64,000 bases of DNA from Sphingomonas sp. Leaf343 (GTDB taxonomy: Bacteria > Pseudomonadota > Alphaproteobacteria > Sphingomonadales > Sphingomonadaceae), in assembly GCF_001423765.1 (NCBI RefSeq), contig NZ_LMPG01000014.1, positions 186,001 through 250,000 on the forward strand. The letters are read 5' to 3'. Positions within the stretch are counted from its first letter, which is position 1. Every line of letters starts with the position of its first letter. The position numbers and the translations under genes are program-made. Of this stretch, positions 10,570-20,676 are shown in pieces. A model generated the notes under the pieces. The model was given only the letters and a program-made list of their open reading frames with translations, was not told the origin of the DNA and did not search any database.

Positions 10570-12324
10570 TCACTTCCGGCCGAACAGCTTCTCCACGTCG
10601 TGCATCTTTAATTTCACCCAGGTCGGTCGGCCATGGTTGCACTGGCCGGAATGCGGAGTCGCTTCCATCTCGCGGAGCAGCGCGTTCATTTCCATGACCG
10701 ACAGCACACGCCCCGCCCGGACCGAGCCGTGGCACGCCATCGTTCCCGCCACCGCGTCGAGCCGTTCGCGCAGCGACAGCGCCTGATCGAACGCCGCAAG
10801 TTCGTCGGCCAGATCGGTGACCAGCCCGCGGGGATCGGATTGCCCGAGCAGGGCCGGCGTCGCGCGCACCAGCATCGCCCGCGCCCCGAACCGTTCCAGC
10901 TCCAGCCCGAATTCCGCCAGCTCGTCCGCCCGCGCCTCCAGCCGGTCGCAGGCCGGTTCGTCCAGCTCCACGACCTCCGGCAGCAACAACGCCTGAGCCG
11001 CCACCCGTCCGCCCGCCAGCGCCGCACGCATCCGTTCCAGCACCAGCCGCTCGTGCGCGGCATGCTGGTCGACGATGACCAGCCCGTCCTCCGCCTCCGC
11101 CACGACGTAGGTCCGCGCGACCTGCCCCCGTGCAACGCCGAGCGGGTGCGCGATCGTGGCAGGCGGGACCGCATGCGCGGCTTCAGCGCGAGCCTGGGGC
11201 GGAGGGGCACTGAAGAACCCGGGCCGCCGGTCGAAAAGGGTCGTCGCAGCCGGCGCGGGCTCCGGCCAGCCCGGCATCGCCGCGACCGGCTCCGGTTGCC
11301 AGCGGGCGAGCGCGTCCTCGCCCGGGCGTTGCACGCTGCGATGGCCGGCATCGTCCAGCGCACGGCGCAAACCCGATACGATCAGCCCGCGCACCAGCGC
11401 CGGGTCGCGGAACCGGACCTCCGTCTTTGCCGGGTGCACGTTCACGTCGACCTGCTCGCCCGGCAGGTCGATGAACAGCGCGACGACGGCGTGGCGGTCG
11501 CGCGGCATCATCTCCGCATAGGCACCGCGGATCGCGCCGATCAGCAGCCGGTCCTTTACCGGGCGACCGTTGACGAACAGATACTGGTGGTCGGCGACAC
11601 CGCGGTGGAAGGTCGGCAGACCGGCGACACCGCCCAGCACCACCTCCTCGCGCACCCAGTCGATCGCGACCGCGTTCTCGGCGAGCGCGCGATCGGTCAG
11701 CGCGGCAACGCGGGCGGGCCGGTCCTGCCCTGGCGGCACCGACAGCACGCGCCGCCCGTCATGCTCCACCGTCACTCCGACATCGGGCCGCGCCATCGCC
11801 AGCCGCCGGACCGCATCAAGACAGGCGGCATATTCGCTGCGCGGACTGCGCAAGAACTTGCGCCGGGCGGGAACGCGCGCGAACAGGTCCTCGACCAGAA
11901 TGCGCGTTCCGGGCGGCACCGCCGCGGGTCCCTCCGTCACCACCTTCCCGTTGTCGACCACACGCCGCCAGCCGTCCGCGCCCGCCGGCCGGCTCTCCAG
12001 CGTCAGCCGCGCGACGCTGGCGATCGAGGGCAACGCCTCGCCGCGGAAGCCCAGCGTTGATACCGCCTCGATCGCCTCGTCCGGCAGTTTCGACGTACAA
12101 TGCCTCTCCAGCGCCAGCGCCATGTCGTCCGGCGTCATCCCGCAACCGTCGTCGGCGACTTCGATCCGCGTCAGGCCGCCCTCTGCCAGCGTCACGGCGA
12201 CGCGAGTCGCGCCCGCGTCGATCGCGTTCTCGACCAGTTCCTTCAACGCGCTGGCGGGCCTTTCCACCACTTCACCGGCAGCGATACGATTGACCAGATG
12301 CGCAGGGAGACGCCGTATTGACAT
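10570..12324 (-). CDS. mutL: DNA mismatch repair protein MutL (endonuclease type)
   Basis: A 584-residue protein linking MutS mismatch recognition to strand removal. I start it at the ATG at 12324 (MSIRRLPAHL), the conserved beginning, not at an upstream ATG. The GHKL ATPase motifs are present: NAIDAGAT (33-40), DDGCGM (58-63) and TLGFRGEAL (90-98). The C-terminal domain carries DQHAAHERLVLE (419-430), which fits the metal-dependent nicking-endonuclease motif DQHA(X)2E(X)4E, plus ACH (530-532) and CNHGRPT (562-568). It therefore belongs to the MutL class of organisms lacking MutH. The region between (about 330-390) is Pro/Ala-rich linker. Confidence 0.98.
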   Translation of the reverse strand: MSIRRLPAHLVNRIAAGEVVERPASALKELVENAIDAGATRVAVTLAEGGLTRIEVADDGCGMTPDDMALALERHCTSKLPDEAIEAVSTLGFRGEALPSIASVARLTLESRPAGADGWRRVVDNGKVVTEGPAAVPPGTRILVEDLFARVPARRKFLRSPRSEYAACLDAVRRLAMARPDVGVTVEHDGRRVLSVPPGQDRPARVAALTDRALAENAVAIDWVREEVVLGGVAGLPTFHRGVADHQYLFVNGRPVKDRLLIGAIRGAYAEMMPRDRHAVVALFIDLPGEQVDVNVHPAKTEVRFRDPALVRGLIVSGLRRALDDAGHRSVQRPGEDALARWQPEPVAAMPGWPEPAPAATTLFDRRPGFFSAPPPQARAEAAHAVPPATIAHPLGVARGQVARTYVVAEAEDGLVIVDQHAAHERLVLERMRAALAGGRVAAQALLLPEVVELDEPACDRLEARADELAEFGLELERFGARAMLVRATPALLGQSDPRGLVTDLADELAAFDQALSLRERLDAVAGTMACHGSVRAGRVLSVMEMNALLREMEATPHSGQCNHGRPTWVKLKMHDVEKLFGRK

Positions 12325-12339
12325 GGGGCCGGCACTTAG

Positions 12340-13530
<1,191 letters not shown>

Positions 13531-13553
13531 CCTCCAGGGAAGGAGGCCGGCGC

Positions 13554-14432
13554 ATGGCGCCCGTCCACGACCGCAGGACCGGATTTTCGCGGCGGCGGCA
13601 ATATAGCATGTTCATCGGCTACGTCCTCGCCGTGGCCGGCGCGGTCGTGGGCGGCGTCCTGCTCGTCGCCAGCCGGTTCGACCCCCCTCTGTTCGCCGGC
13701 ATGCGGATGGCTGTAGCGGGCGTGACGGTGCCGGTGTCGTCCGGGCTGTCGGCGATGGGTCGCGGGCTGGCCGTGGTGCCGGACGCGATCAACGGCTGGG
13801 TATTCGCGCATCAGGAGAATGCGGCGATGAAACGCGAACTGGCGGTCACCCGTCCATTGCTGTCACGCGCCCGCGTCATCGCCTATGACAATCGCCGGTT
13901 GCGCACCTTGCTCGTCCTGAGGGAACGCGACGAGCAGGTGGTCGTCACCGCCCGTCTCGTCAGTTCGTCCGCCACCAGCGGCCGCCGCTTCGCCCTGTTG
14001 AATGCCGGGCGGCTGAACGGCGTGCGGCCGGGCATGCCGGTGCGCGGTCCGGAGGGGCTGATCGGCCGCGTGACGGAAACCGGCCTCAATGCCGCACGCG
14101 TGCTGTTGCTGTCCGATCCCGACAGCATCGTCCCCGTCCGCCGCACGCGCGATGGCCTTCCGGCGATCGTCGCCGGGCGCGGCGACGGTGCGGTCGATCT
14201 GCGGTCCGTCAACGCGACCAACGTCCGCTTCTCGCCCGGCGACCTGTTCGTGACGAGCGGCACCGGCGGCCTCTATGCGCCCGGCATCCCGGTGGCGCGG
14301 GTCGTGACCGGCGGTTCCGACACGGTCATCGCCCGCACCTTCGCCCAGCCCGATACGTTCGACTTCGCGATCGTCAGTCGCGTGTTCGTGCCGCTGCCAC
14401 CCGCCGCGCCCGCCCCGGCCACAGCGCCTTGA
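13554..14432 (+). CDS. mreC: Rod-shape determining protein MreC
   Basis: A 292-residue periplasmic scaffold that links MreB and MreD to the cell-wall enzymes PBP2 and RodA. A strong AGGAGG lies seven bases before the ATG. After a positively charged start there is one membrane helix (about 20-40), a coiled-coil segment (about 85-125), then the two beta-barrel domains (LVSSSATSGRRFALLNAG; GPEGLIGRVTETG; GDLFVTSGTGG). The C-terminus ends in a Pro/Ala tail. Its TGA overlaps the TTG start of mreD. Confidence 0.97.
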   Translation: MAPVHDRRTGFSRRRQYSMFIGYVLAVAGAVVGGVLLVASRFDPPLFAGMRMAVAGVTVPVSSGLSAMGRGLAVVPDAINGWVFAHQENAAMKRELAVTRPLLSRARVIAYDNRRLRTLLVLRERDEQVVVTARLVSSSATSGRRFALLNAGRLNGVRPGMPVRGPEGLIGRVTETGLNAARVLLLSDPDSIVPVRRTRDGLPAIVAGRGDGAVDLRSVNATNVRFSPGDLFVTSGTGGLYAPGIPVARVVTGGSDTVIARTFAQPDTFDFAIVSRVFVPLPPAAPAPATAP

Positions 14433-14968
14433 GCGGGATCGAATACAACCCCTTCGCGCCGCCCCTGCCGCCGGGTCGTGCCCGCGCGCTGCCGTGGATG
14501 ACGGTGATGCTGGGATCGCTGACCACGACGATCCCGATCGTCGCCACGGTTCCGATCCTGCCGCCGCTCGGGCTGCTGGTGCTGGTGACGTGGCGTCTGC
14601 TCGCGCGGTTCGCGCTGCGGCCCTGGGCCGCCGCTCCCCTCGGCGCCTTCGACGATCTGCTCAGCGGCCAGCCGCTGGGCTCCTCGGTGCTGCTCTGGTC
14701 GCTCGTTTTTCTGGGCATCGATCTGATCGAGCGGCGTCTGGTCTATCGTGATTTCTGGCAGGACTGGCTGATCGCGTCGGCGGCGATCGTCTTCTGTCTG
14801 GCGGGCGGCCACATCGTCGCCATGCCGGTGGGTGCGCCGATCGACGCCGCGATGGCAGCGCAGGCGATCGCGACGATCCTGTTGTTTCCCGTCGCCGCGC
14901 GGATGGTGGCGTGGATCGATCGCAAGCGGGGCATGAACTCCGGCCTGCCCACCGGGGACACGGCATGA
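14429..14968 (+). CDS. mreD: Rod-shape determining membrane protein MreD
   Basis: A 179-residue inner-membrane protein with about five helices, part of the elongasome. It begins with TTG overlapping the mreC stop (TTGA), giving MSGIEYNPFAPPLPPG. Position, length and hydrophobicity identify it better than sequence motifs, as MreD is poorly conserved. The C-terminal cytoplasmic tail includes DRKRG. Its stop overlaps the mrdA start (ATGA), so mreC, mreD and mrdA are translationally coupled. Confidence 0.88.
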   Translation: MSGIEYNPFAPPLPPGRARALPWMTVMLGSLTTTIPIVATVPILPPLGLLVLVTWRLLARFALRPWAAAPLGAFDDLLSGQPLGSSVLLWSLVFLGIDLIERRLVYRDFWQDWLIASAAIVFCLAGGHIVAMPVGAPIDAAMAAQAIATILLFPVAARMVAWIDRKRGMNSGLPTGDTA

Positions 14969-17040
14969 GGCGCAGCCCAAGGATCGTCACGGAGGCGATG
15001 CAATCGTACAGCTTCTCCCGCCGGGCATGGCTGCTCGGCGCGGCGCAGGCCGGCGTGGGAGTGATGCTGGCCGGACGCATGGCGTGGCTCTCGATCGCCC
15101 AGAACGAGCATTACAGCATCCTGTCCGAAAAGAACCGCGTCGACTCGACGGTGATCCCGCCCCGGCGCGGCTGGATCGTCGATCGCAACGGCGTTCCGAT
15201 CGCCAACAACCGCACCGATTTCCGGGTCGATATCATCCCGGACCGGCTGCGCGACAAGGATCGCGTGCTGGAGGTACTTCGGCAGCTTCTCAGCCTGACG
15301 CCGGAAGACATGGCGCGCGTGAAGATCGATCTCGACCGCGCCGCGGGGTTCCAGCCCGTGCAGGTGGCCGAGCGACTCGACTGGGAGCGGTTCGCCGCCG
15401 TCAGCGTGCGCCTGCCCGAACTGCCCGGCGTCCAGCCCAGCCGCGCCTTCGCCCGCCACTATCCGGCGGGTGCCGCGGTGGCTCATCTGACCGGCTATGT
15501 CGGCGCACCCAGCGCTGAGCAGTTCAAGGCCACGCGCGACGGCCTGCTCGTGACACCGGGCTTCAAGCTCGGTAAGGATGGTCTTGAAAAGGCTTTGGAA
15601 AACCGGCTGCGCGGCCAGCCGGGGGCAAAGCGCGTGGAAGTCACCGCGCGTGGCAAGCTGGTTGCCGAGTTGGCCACGCGTCCCGACGTGCCGGGGAAAA
15701 CAGCCAAGCTGACGATCGATGCCGGGCTTCAGGAATATGCCGCACGCCGGCTCGGCACCAACTCGGGTTCGGCGGTCGTGATCGACTGCCGCACCGGCGA
15801 GATGCTGTGCATGGTCTCGGTGCCCGCTTACGATCCCAACAGCTTCTCTGACGGGATCAGCCACCTCGAATGGCAGATGCTGTCGGACGACGACCACGTC
15901 CCCTTGATGAACAAGGTCACGCAGGGGCTTTATCCGCCGGGGTCCACGGTCAAACCGATGAACGCGCTGGCGCTGCTCGATGCTGGTGTCTCGCCCGACC
16001 AGCGCATCAACTGCACCGGCGCGATGCGCGTCGGCACCGGCGTCTTCCACTGCCACAAGCGCGGCGGCCACGGCCCGCTCGACATGAAAGGCGCGGTCGC
16101 GCAGTCATGCGACATCTATTTCTACGAGATGATCCGCCGGCTCGGCTACGACCGGGTCGCGCCGGTGGCGCGCACGGTCGGGCTGGGGCAGAAATTCGAC
16201 CTGCCGTTCACCACGCAACGCTACGGCACCGTCCCGGATTCTGCGTGGAAGTTACGCAAACACAAAACAAATTGGCGCGTTTCCGACGCGTTGAACGCTT
16301 CGATCGGGCAAGGTGATGTTCTCGCCAATCCGCTGCAACTCGCGGTCATGGCAGCACGCCTCGCCTCCGGTCGCGCATTGCAACCGAGCATTCTGGCCGA
16401 TCAGGTTCACCGTGACGCGCCGGTGCTGCCCTATCAATCCGAACACCTGCAACTGGTGCGGGAGGCAATGTGGGCCGTCGTCAATGGCGGCGGCACCGGC
16501 GGGGCGGCACGGCTGCTGATCCCGAACGTACAGATTGCGGCGAAGACCGGCACTGCCCAGGTCCGCCGCATCACCATGGCAGAGCGTCGCTCCGGCGTGC
16601 TGAAGAACGGGCAGTTGCCGTTCAAGCTGCGCGACCACGCCCTGTTCGTCTGCTTCGCGCCCGCCGACAATCCTCGCTATGCCGCGAGCATCGTGCTCGA
16701 ACATAACGGCCATACCGTCCGCAATCTGGACACGCCGCTGATCGGGCGCGACATCATGACGTATATGCTCGATCGCGACCGGGCGCTGGCATCGCTGGCG
16801 GAGGTGGAACCCACCTGGGGCGGCGACATCGCGACGCGCATGGCGGCGACGGAGGCGGCGTATCGCGCCGCCCGCAACCCGCCCCCGGCCGCCGCCGCGA
16901 CCAAGACCGACTCGGTCGTCCCCAGCGACGCGCCCGCCGTCGAACGCGCGACCGACCTCGCCAACCAGACGCAGGCGGCCCTTGCGACGAACACCGTCGC
17001 CGAGGAAGGCTCCACCGAAAGCATGGAGCGCGGCGAATGA
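14965..17040 (+). CDS. mrdA: Penicillin-binding protein 2 (elongasome transpeptidase)
   Basis: A 691-residue class B PBP that cross-links lateral-wall peptidoglycan with RodA as its glycosyltransferase partner. I start it at the ATG overlapping the mreD stop (14965). One N-terminal membrane helix is followed by the pedestal domain (PPRRGWIVDRNGVPIANN) and the transpeptidase domain. Active-site motifs: S327-T-V-K330, S381-C-D383 and K527-T-G529. The second motif is SCD where SxN is usual in many PBPs; SxD is normal for PBP2. A long Ala/Thr/Pro-rich tail (about 630-691) extends past the family core. The stop overlaps rodA (ATGA). Confidence 0.98.
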   Translation: MRRSPRIVTEAMQSYSFSRRAWLLGAAQAGVGVMLAGRMAWLSIAQNEHYSILSEKNRVDSTVIPPRRGWIVDRNGVPIANNRTDFRVDIIPDRLRDKDRVLEVLRQLLSLTPEDMARVKIDLDRAAGFQPVQVAERLDWERFAAVSVRLPELPGVQPSRAFARHYPAGAAVAHLTGYVGAPSAEQFKATRDGLLVTPGFKLGKDGLEKALENRLRGQPGAKRVEVTARGKLVAELATRPDVPGKTAKLTIDAGLQEYAARRLGTNSGSAVVIDCRTGEMLCMVSVPAYDPNSFSDGISHLEWQMLSDDDHVPLMNKVTQGLYPPGSTVKPMNALALLDAGVSPDQRINCTGAMRVGTGVFHCHKRGGHGPLDMKGAVAQSCDIYFYEMIRRLGYDRVAPVARTVGLGQKFDLPFTTQRYGTVPDSAWKLRKHKTNWRVSDALNASIGQGDVLANPLQLAVMAARLASGRALQPSILADQVHRDAPVLPYQSEHLQLVREAMWAVVNGGGTGGAARLLIPNVQIAAKTGTAQVRRITMAERRSGVLKNGQLPFKLRDHALFVCFAPADNPRYAASIVLEHNGHTVRNLDTPLIGRDIMTYMLDRDRALASLAEVEPTWGGDIATRMAATEAAYRAARNPPPAAAATKTDSVVPSDAPAVERATDLANQTQAALATNTVAEEGSTESMERGE

Positions 17041-18146
17041 GCGGGCGGACCGTACCGGAGGGTTTGGCCCGTCTCCCGTGGAAGGTCATCCTGCTGGTGA
17101 TCGCGATTGGCGTGTTCGGTCAGATCGTGCTCTATTCGGCCGCGGGTGGTTCGTTCAGTCCGTGGGCGAAATCCCAGGGGCTGCGCTTCTTCATCCTGCT
17201 GGGTGGCGCCATCGCCATCTCGCGCGTGCCGGAGCGCATCTGGAAGGCAGGTGCGTTGCCCGTGTACGCGGCGATCCTCGTCGCGCTGGTGCTGGTGGAA
17301 TTGCTCGGCGCGATCAAGGGCGGCAGCCAGCGCTGGCTCGATCTCGGCTTCATCCGGTTGCAGCCATCGGAGTTCATGAAGCCGGCGATCGTCCTCGCCT
17401 GCGCCAAATTCTACGACCTGCTGCCTGCCGGAGAGACCCGCCGGTTTTCGGCGGTGTGGCCGGCGGCTCTGCTGATCGGCCTCCCCGCAGCGTTCGTGAT
17501 GAAACAACCCGATCTCGGCACCGCGCTGATGATCTGCGCGGGCGGCGCGACGGTTATGTTCCTAGCCGGCATCCCGCTCCGCCTGTTCGTCGGCGGTGCG
17601 CTCGCGGTGGCGGTGGCGATCCCGCTCGCGGTCGTCTTCGCGCTCCACGACTACCAGCGCAACCGGATCATGATCTTCCTTGATCCCGAAAGCGACCCCC
17701 TCGGGACCGGCTATCACATCAGCCAGTCGAAGATCGCGATCGGGTCGGGCGGTCTCTGGGGCAAGGGATTCCTCAACGGCACCCAGAGCCATCTCGACTA
17801 TCTACCTGAGGGACATACCGATTTCGTCTTCGCAACCATGGCGGAGGAATGGGGTCTGGTCGGCGGGTGCCTGCTGATCCTGGCCTTTCTCCTCGTTATC
17901 CGCTGGGGCATCGACGTCGCGCAGGCGGCGGAGGGGCGGTTCGCCCGACTGACCGCGGCGGGGCTGGCGACGACGATCTTCTTCTACGTCGCGATCAACC
18001 TGATGATGGTGATGGGTCTTGCCCCCGTGGTCGGCATCCCGTTGCCGCTGGTCAGCTTTGGCAGTTCGGCCCAGCTGACCGTGCTGCTCAGCCTCGGCAT
18101 CCTGATGTCGATCGACCGCCAGAATCGCCGTCGCCCGGGCTGGTGA
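17037..18146 (+). CDS. rodA: Peptidoglycan glycosyltransferase RodA
   Basis: A 369-residue SEDS-family polymerase with ten or so membrane helices. It polymerises lipid II in the elongasome together with PBP2. Family marks: QRWLDLGFIRLQPSEFMKPA, LKQPDLGT-like MKQPDLGTALM, the extracellular loop GTGYHISQSKIAIGSGG and NGTQSHLDYLPEGHTDFVF, and near the end GIPLPLVSFGSSAQ. The ATG overlaps the mrdA stop. It is the last gene of the rod operon; no clear terminator follows before the tRNA-Lys promoter. Confidence 0.98.
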   Translation: MSGRTVPEGLARLPWKVILLVIAIGVFGQIVLYSAAGGSFSPWAKSQGLRFFILLGGAIAISRVPERIWKAGALPVYAAILVALVLVELLGAIKGGSQRWLDLGFIRLQPSEFMKPAIVLACAKFYDLLPAGETRRFSAVWPAALLIGLPAAFVMKQPDLGTALMICAGGATVMFLAGIPLRLFVGGALAVAVAIPLAVVFALHDYQRNRIMIFLDPESDPLGTGYHISQSKIAIGSGGLWGKGFLNGTQSHLDYLPEGHTDFVFATMAEEWGLVGGCLLILAFLLVIRWGIDVAQAAEGRFARLTAAGLATTIFFYVAINLMMVMGLAPVVGIPLPLVSFGSSAQLTVLLSLGILMSIDRQNRRRPGW

Positions 18147-18160
18147 ACGTAAAAAAGGGG

Positions 18161-18188
18161 TTGCGCGGCCCGCCCACGCTGCTAACAG
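18161..18188 (+). promoter_or_regulatory. Probable tRNA-Lys promoter
   Basis: TTGCGC (18161-18166) and TAACAG (18183-18188) are separated by 16 bases and preceded by AAAAAAGGGG. The tRNA begins 50 bases further. The same AGGGGTTGCGC block with a 16-base spacer precedes tRNA-Asn at 53861, which strengthens the call. The -10 match is weak. Confidence 0.5.
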
Positions 18189-18237
18189 CGCGCTTCCCGA
18201 CGAGGGGCGGTGCCAAGCGCCACCCGATGAACGGTAC

Positions 18238-18313
<76 letters not shown>

Positions 18314-18323
18314 GATTTTCCAG

Positions 18324-18351
18324 GGGCTTCGCGGTGACGCGAAGCCCTTTT
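18324..18351 (+). terminator. Intrinsic terminator of tRNA-Lys
   Basis: GGGCTTCGCG (18324-18333) and CGCGAAGCCC (18338-18347) form a perfect 10-bp stem with a GTGA loop, followed by four T. Confidence 0.88.
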
Positions 18352-18414
18352 GGTTTGTGGCTTCCCCGACTATCCTCATCCTGGGCGATCACGCCCGTAA
18401 CAGCGGAACCCTAC

Positions 18415-18765
18415 ATGGCAGGCTTCAAGGCCCCCGATTTCAACGAGCGTAACGCTGCCGCGCGCGACGCCAGACAGCGCGCGCTGGAGCAGCTTCGCGC
18501 CAAGCCGGCCCTCGATCCGGAGGTCGTCGCCGAGCGCGCCGCCAAGCTGGCCGCCAAGGAAGCGGCGGAGGCCGAGAAGCGCGCCGCCAAGGCCGCGGCG
18601 ATCGCGGAAGCCAAGGCGGAGCGCGAAGCCGCTGCCGCCGCCAAGGCCGCCGCGGAAGCGGAAGCGCTCGCCGCGAAGAACCCCGCGCGCCTGCTGCCGA
18701 CCGAAGCCGAGCTGAAGGCGGCTCGCGACGCGCGCTATGCCGCGCGGAAAGCTCGCAAGCGTTGA
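18415..18765 (+). CDS. DUF6481-type Ala/Lys/Glu-rich helical protein
   Basis: A 116-residue soluble protein starting MAGFKAPDFNERN. Roughly residues 35-95 are a continuous A/K/E-rich helix (repeats such as AAKEAAEAEKRAAKAAA), predicted to form a coiled coil. The C-terminus is basic (ARYAARKARKR). The start and the alanine-rich body match the small DUF6481 proteins I know from sphingomonads; function is not established. It follows the tRNA-Lys terminator and its TGA overlaps the TTG of the next gene, suggesting the two are made together. Confidence 0.75.
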   Translation: MAGFKAPDFNERNAAARDARQRALEQLRAKPALDPEVVAERAAKLAAKEAAEAEKRAAKAAAIAEAKAEREAAAAAKAAAEAEALAAKNPARLLPTEAELKAARDARYAARKARKR

Positions 18766-19433
18766 CCCCACGCGAGTTGCTGGGCGTGGCGGAGGTGCCG
18801 GGCGGTCCGCCGCTCCGACTGTTCCGCCGCGGTGGCGACTTCATGATCGTGCTCGAACGCAACGAGTTGATGAGCACGCGGATGAACGGGTCCGAGATCG
18901 CGCTAGGCACGATGACGTGCGGGCGGCTGGCGGGGCGCGCCGCGCCCCGGCTGCTGATCGGCGGGTACGGCATGGGCTTTACCTTGCGCGCGGTTCTCGG
19001 CCTGCTCGATGCCAAGGCGCGGGTAGTGGTGGCGGAGCTGGTTCCCGGCATCGTCGACTGGGCGCGCGGGCCGATGGCGGACCTGACGGGCGGTTGTCTG
19101 GACGATCCCCGCGTCGATCTGCGCCTCACCGATGTCGGCGCGGTGCTGGATGCGCCGGAGGACGGATATGACGCGATCCTGCTCGACGTCGACAATGGCC
19201 CTGACGGGCTGACCCGTCCGGCGAACGACGGCCTCTACACGTCGCGTGGCCTGTCCCGTGCGCGCATGGCCCTGCGACCCGGCGGCATCCTCGCGATCTG
19301 GTCGGCCGCCCCCGATGCGGCGTTCGCCCGCCGTCTGGCGCATGCCGGCTTCATCGTCGACGAAGTCCGCACCAAGGCGCGCGACAATGGCAAAGGGCCG
19401 ACCCACGTGATCTGGTTCGCTACCCGCCGATAG
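18762..19433 (+). CDS. Spermidine-synthase-like SAM-binding protein
   Basis: A 223-residue protein starting with TTG overlapping the preceding stop (TTGA). A Rossmann-type methyltransferase fold is visible: RLLIGGYGMGFTLRAVL (glycine loop, about 66-82), VVVAELVPGIVDWA, and YDAILLDVDNGPDG at the active-site strand, where polyamine synthases also carry acidic residues. It lacks most of the N-terminal beta-strand domain of true spermidine synthases, so whether it makes polyamines or is a divergent aminopropyl- or methyltransferase is open. No speD-like gene is nearby. Confidence 0.75.
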   Translation: MTPRELLGVAEVPGGPPLRLFRRGGDFMIVLERNELMSTRMNGSEIALGTMTCGRLAGRAAPRLLIGGYGMGFTLRAVLGLLDAKARVVVAELVPGIVDWARGPMADLTGGCLDDPRVDLRLTDVGAVLDAPEDGYDAILLDVDNGPDGLTRPANDGLYTSRGLSRARMALRPGGILAIWSAAPDAAFARRLAHAGFIVDEVRTKARDNGKGPTHVIWFATRR

Positions 19434-19513
19434 CATGAATCGCATGCTTATCGGTTGAACCGGACACCGTGTCCGTTTATGGCCCGCGCCGACATCAGGC
19501 AGTCGAGCGCATC

Positions 19514-20674
19514 ATGAACCAGGACGACACCGCCCCAGCCCCGCGGGACGAGGCCGACGCTACACCGCCGAAGCGCAAGCTGAGCGGCAGGGCGAAGGCG
19601 ATCCTGCTGATCGTCGTGCTCGGGCTGATCGTCGCGGTTGTGATCTGGTTCGTCGACTATCGCACGCACGGCCGGTTCCGGCAGGAGACCAACGACGCCA
19701 CGATTCGCGCCGACGCGGTCACCGTCGCGCCGAAGACCGCGGGCTATGTCGCGGAGGTGCTGGTCGCGGACAACCAGGACGTCGCCGCCGGACAGCCCCT
19801 AGTCCGCATCGACCCGCGCGATTATCGCGCCCAGATGGCGCAGGCCGACGCGCAGGTCGCCGTCGCGCAGGCGCAGGCGGACAGCGCCCGCGCGCAGATC
19901 CGTGAACAATATGCCACCATTGAGCAAGCCCGCGCGCAACTCGCCGCCGCGCGGGCACAGGCGGCATTCGATGCCTCCGAGGTGGCGCGTTACACCCCCC
20001 TCGCCGCCTCCGGTGCCGAGACGCGGGAGAAGCTGGCGCAGCTTCGCGCCACCGCGACGCGATCGGCGGAGGAAGCCCGTGTCCAGGCAGCGGCGCTCCT
20101 CACGCAGCAACGCCGTATCGCCAGCTTCACGTCGCAGGTCCGTCAGGGCGAGGCGCAGGGCCGCGCCGCACAGGCGCAGCGAGAGGCGGCGAACGTCGAC
20201 GTGCAGGCGACATTGCTGCGCGCACCGATCGCCGGCCGCATCGGCGACAGGACCGTGACGGTCGGCCAGTACGCACAGGCCGGCACCCGGCTGATGTCGA
20301 TCGTGCCGCTCGACAAGCTCTACATCGTCGCGAATTTCAAGGAGACGCAGTTGGCGCTGATGCGCGTCGGCCAGCCCGCCACGATCAAGGTCGATGCGCT
20401 GGACGGTGTCGAACTCCACGGCCGCGTCGTCAGTCAGTCGCCCGGCACCGGTGCTCAATTCTCGCTGCTGCCGCCCGAAAACGCGACGGGCAATTTCACC
20501 AAGATCACCCAGCGTGTGCCGGTGCGGATCGCGCTAGAAGCTACGCCGGATGCGCGTCGGCTGCTGGTGCCGGGCCTGTCGGTGACGGTCACCGTCGATA
20601 CGATCTCTGCCAAAGGCGATCTCGATCGCCTCCGCGACCAGCAGAAGCAATTGCAGGACCGGCAGGCCCACTGA
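19514..20674 (+). CDS. Membrane-fusion protein of an EmrAB-type efflux pump
   Basis: A 386-residue periplasmic adaptor with one N-terminal membrane helix (about 28-50, AILLIVVLGLIVAVVIWFVD). It has the HlyD/EmrA order: first lipoyl half (AGYVAEVLVADNQDVAAGQPL), a long alpha-hairpin rich in Ala/Gln/Arg (about 105-225), second lipoyl half (LRAPIAGRIGDRTVTVGQYAQAG) and a beta-barrel. It bridges the inner-membrane exporter at 20677 with the outer-membrane channel at 22242. I chose MNQDDTAPAP as start; the ribosome site is weak. First gene of a three-gene operon. Confidence 0.93.
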   Translation: MNQDDTAPAPRDEADATPPKRKLSGRAKAILLIVVLGLIVAVVIWFVDYRTHGRFRQETNDATIRADAVTVAPKTAGYVAEVLVADNQDVAAGQPLVRIDPRDYRAQMAQADAQVAVAQAQADSARAQIREQYATIEQARAQLAAARAQAAFDASEVARYTPLAASGAETREKLAQLRATATRSAEEARVQAAALLTQQRRIASFTSQVRQGEAQGRAAQAQREAANVDVQATLLRAPIAGRIGDRTVTVGQYAQAGTRLMSIVPLDKLYIVANFKETQLALMRVGQPATIKVDALDGVELHGRVVSQSPGTGAQFSLLPPENATGNFTKITQRVPVRIALEATPDARRLLVPGLSVTVTVDTISAKGDLDRLRDQQKQLQDRQAH

Positions 20675-20676
20675 CG

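Noticed and set aside
14965..17040. SCD in PBP2 as a damaged active site
   Set aside because: SxD is the normal second motif of elongation-type PBP2 enzymes.
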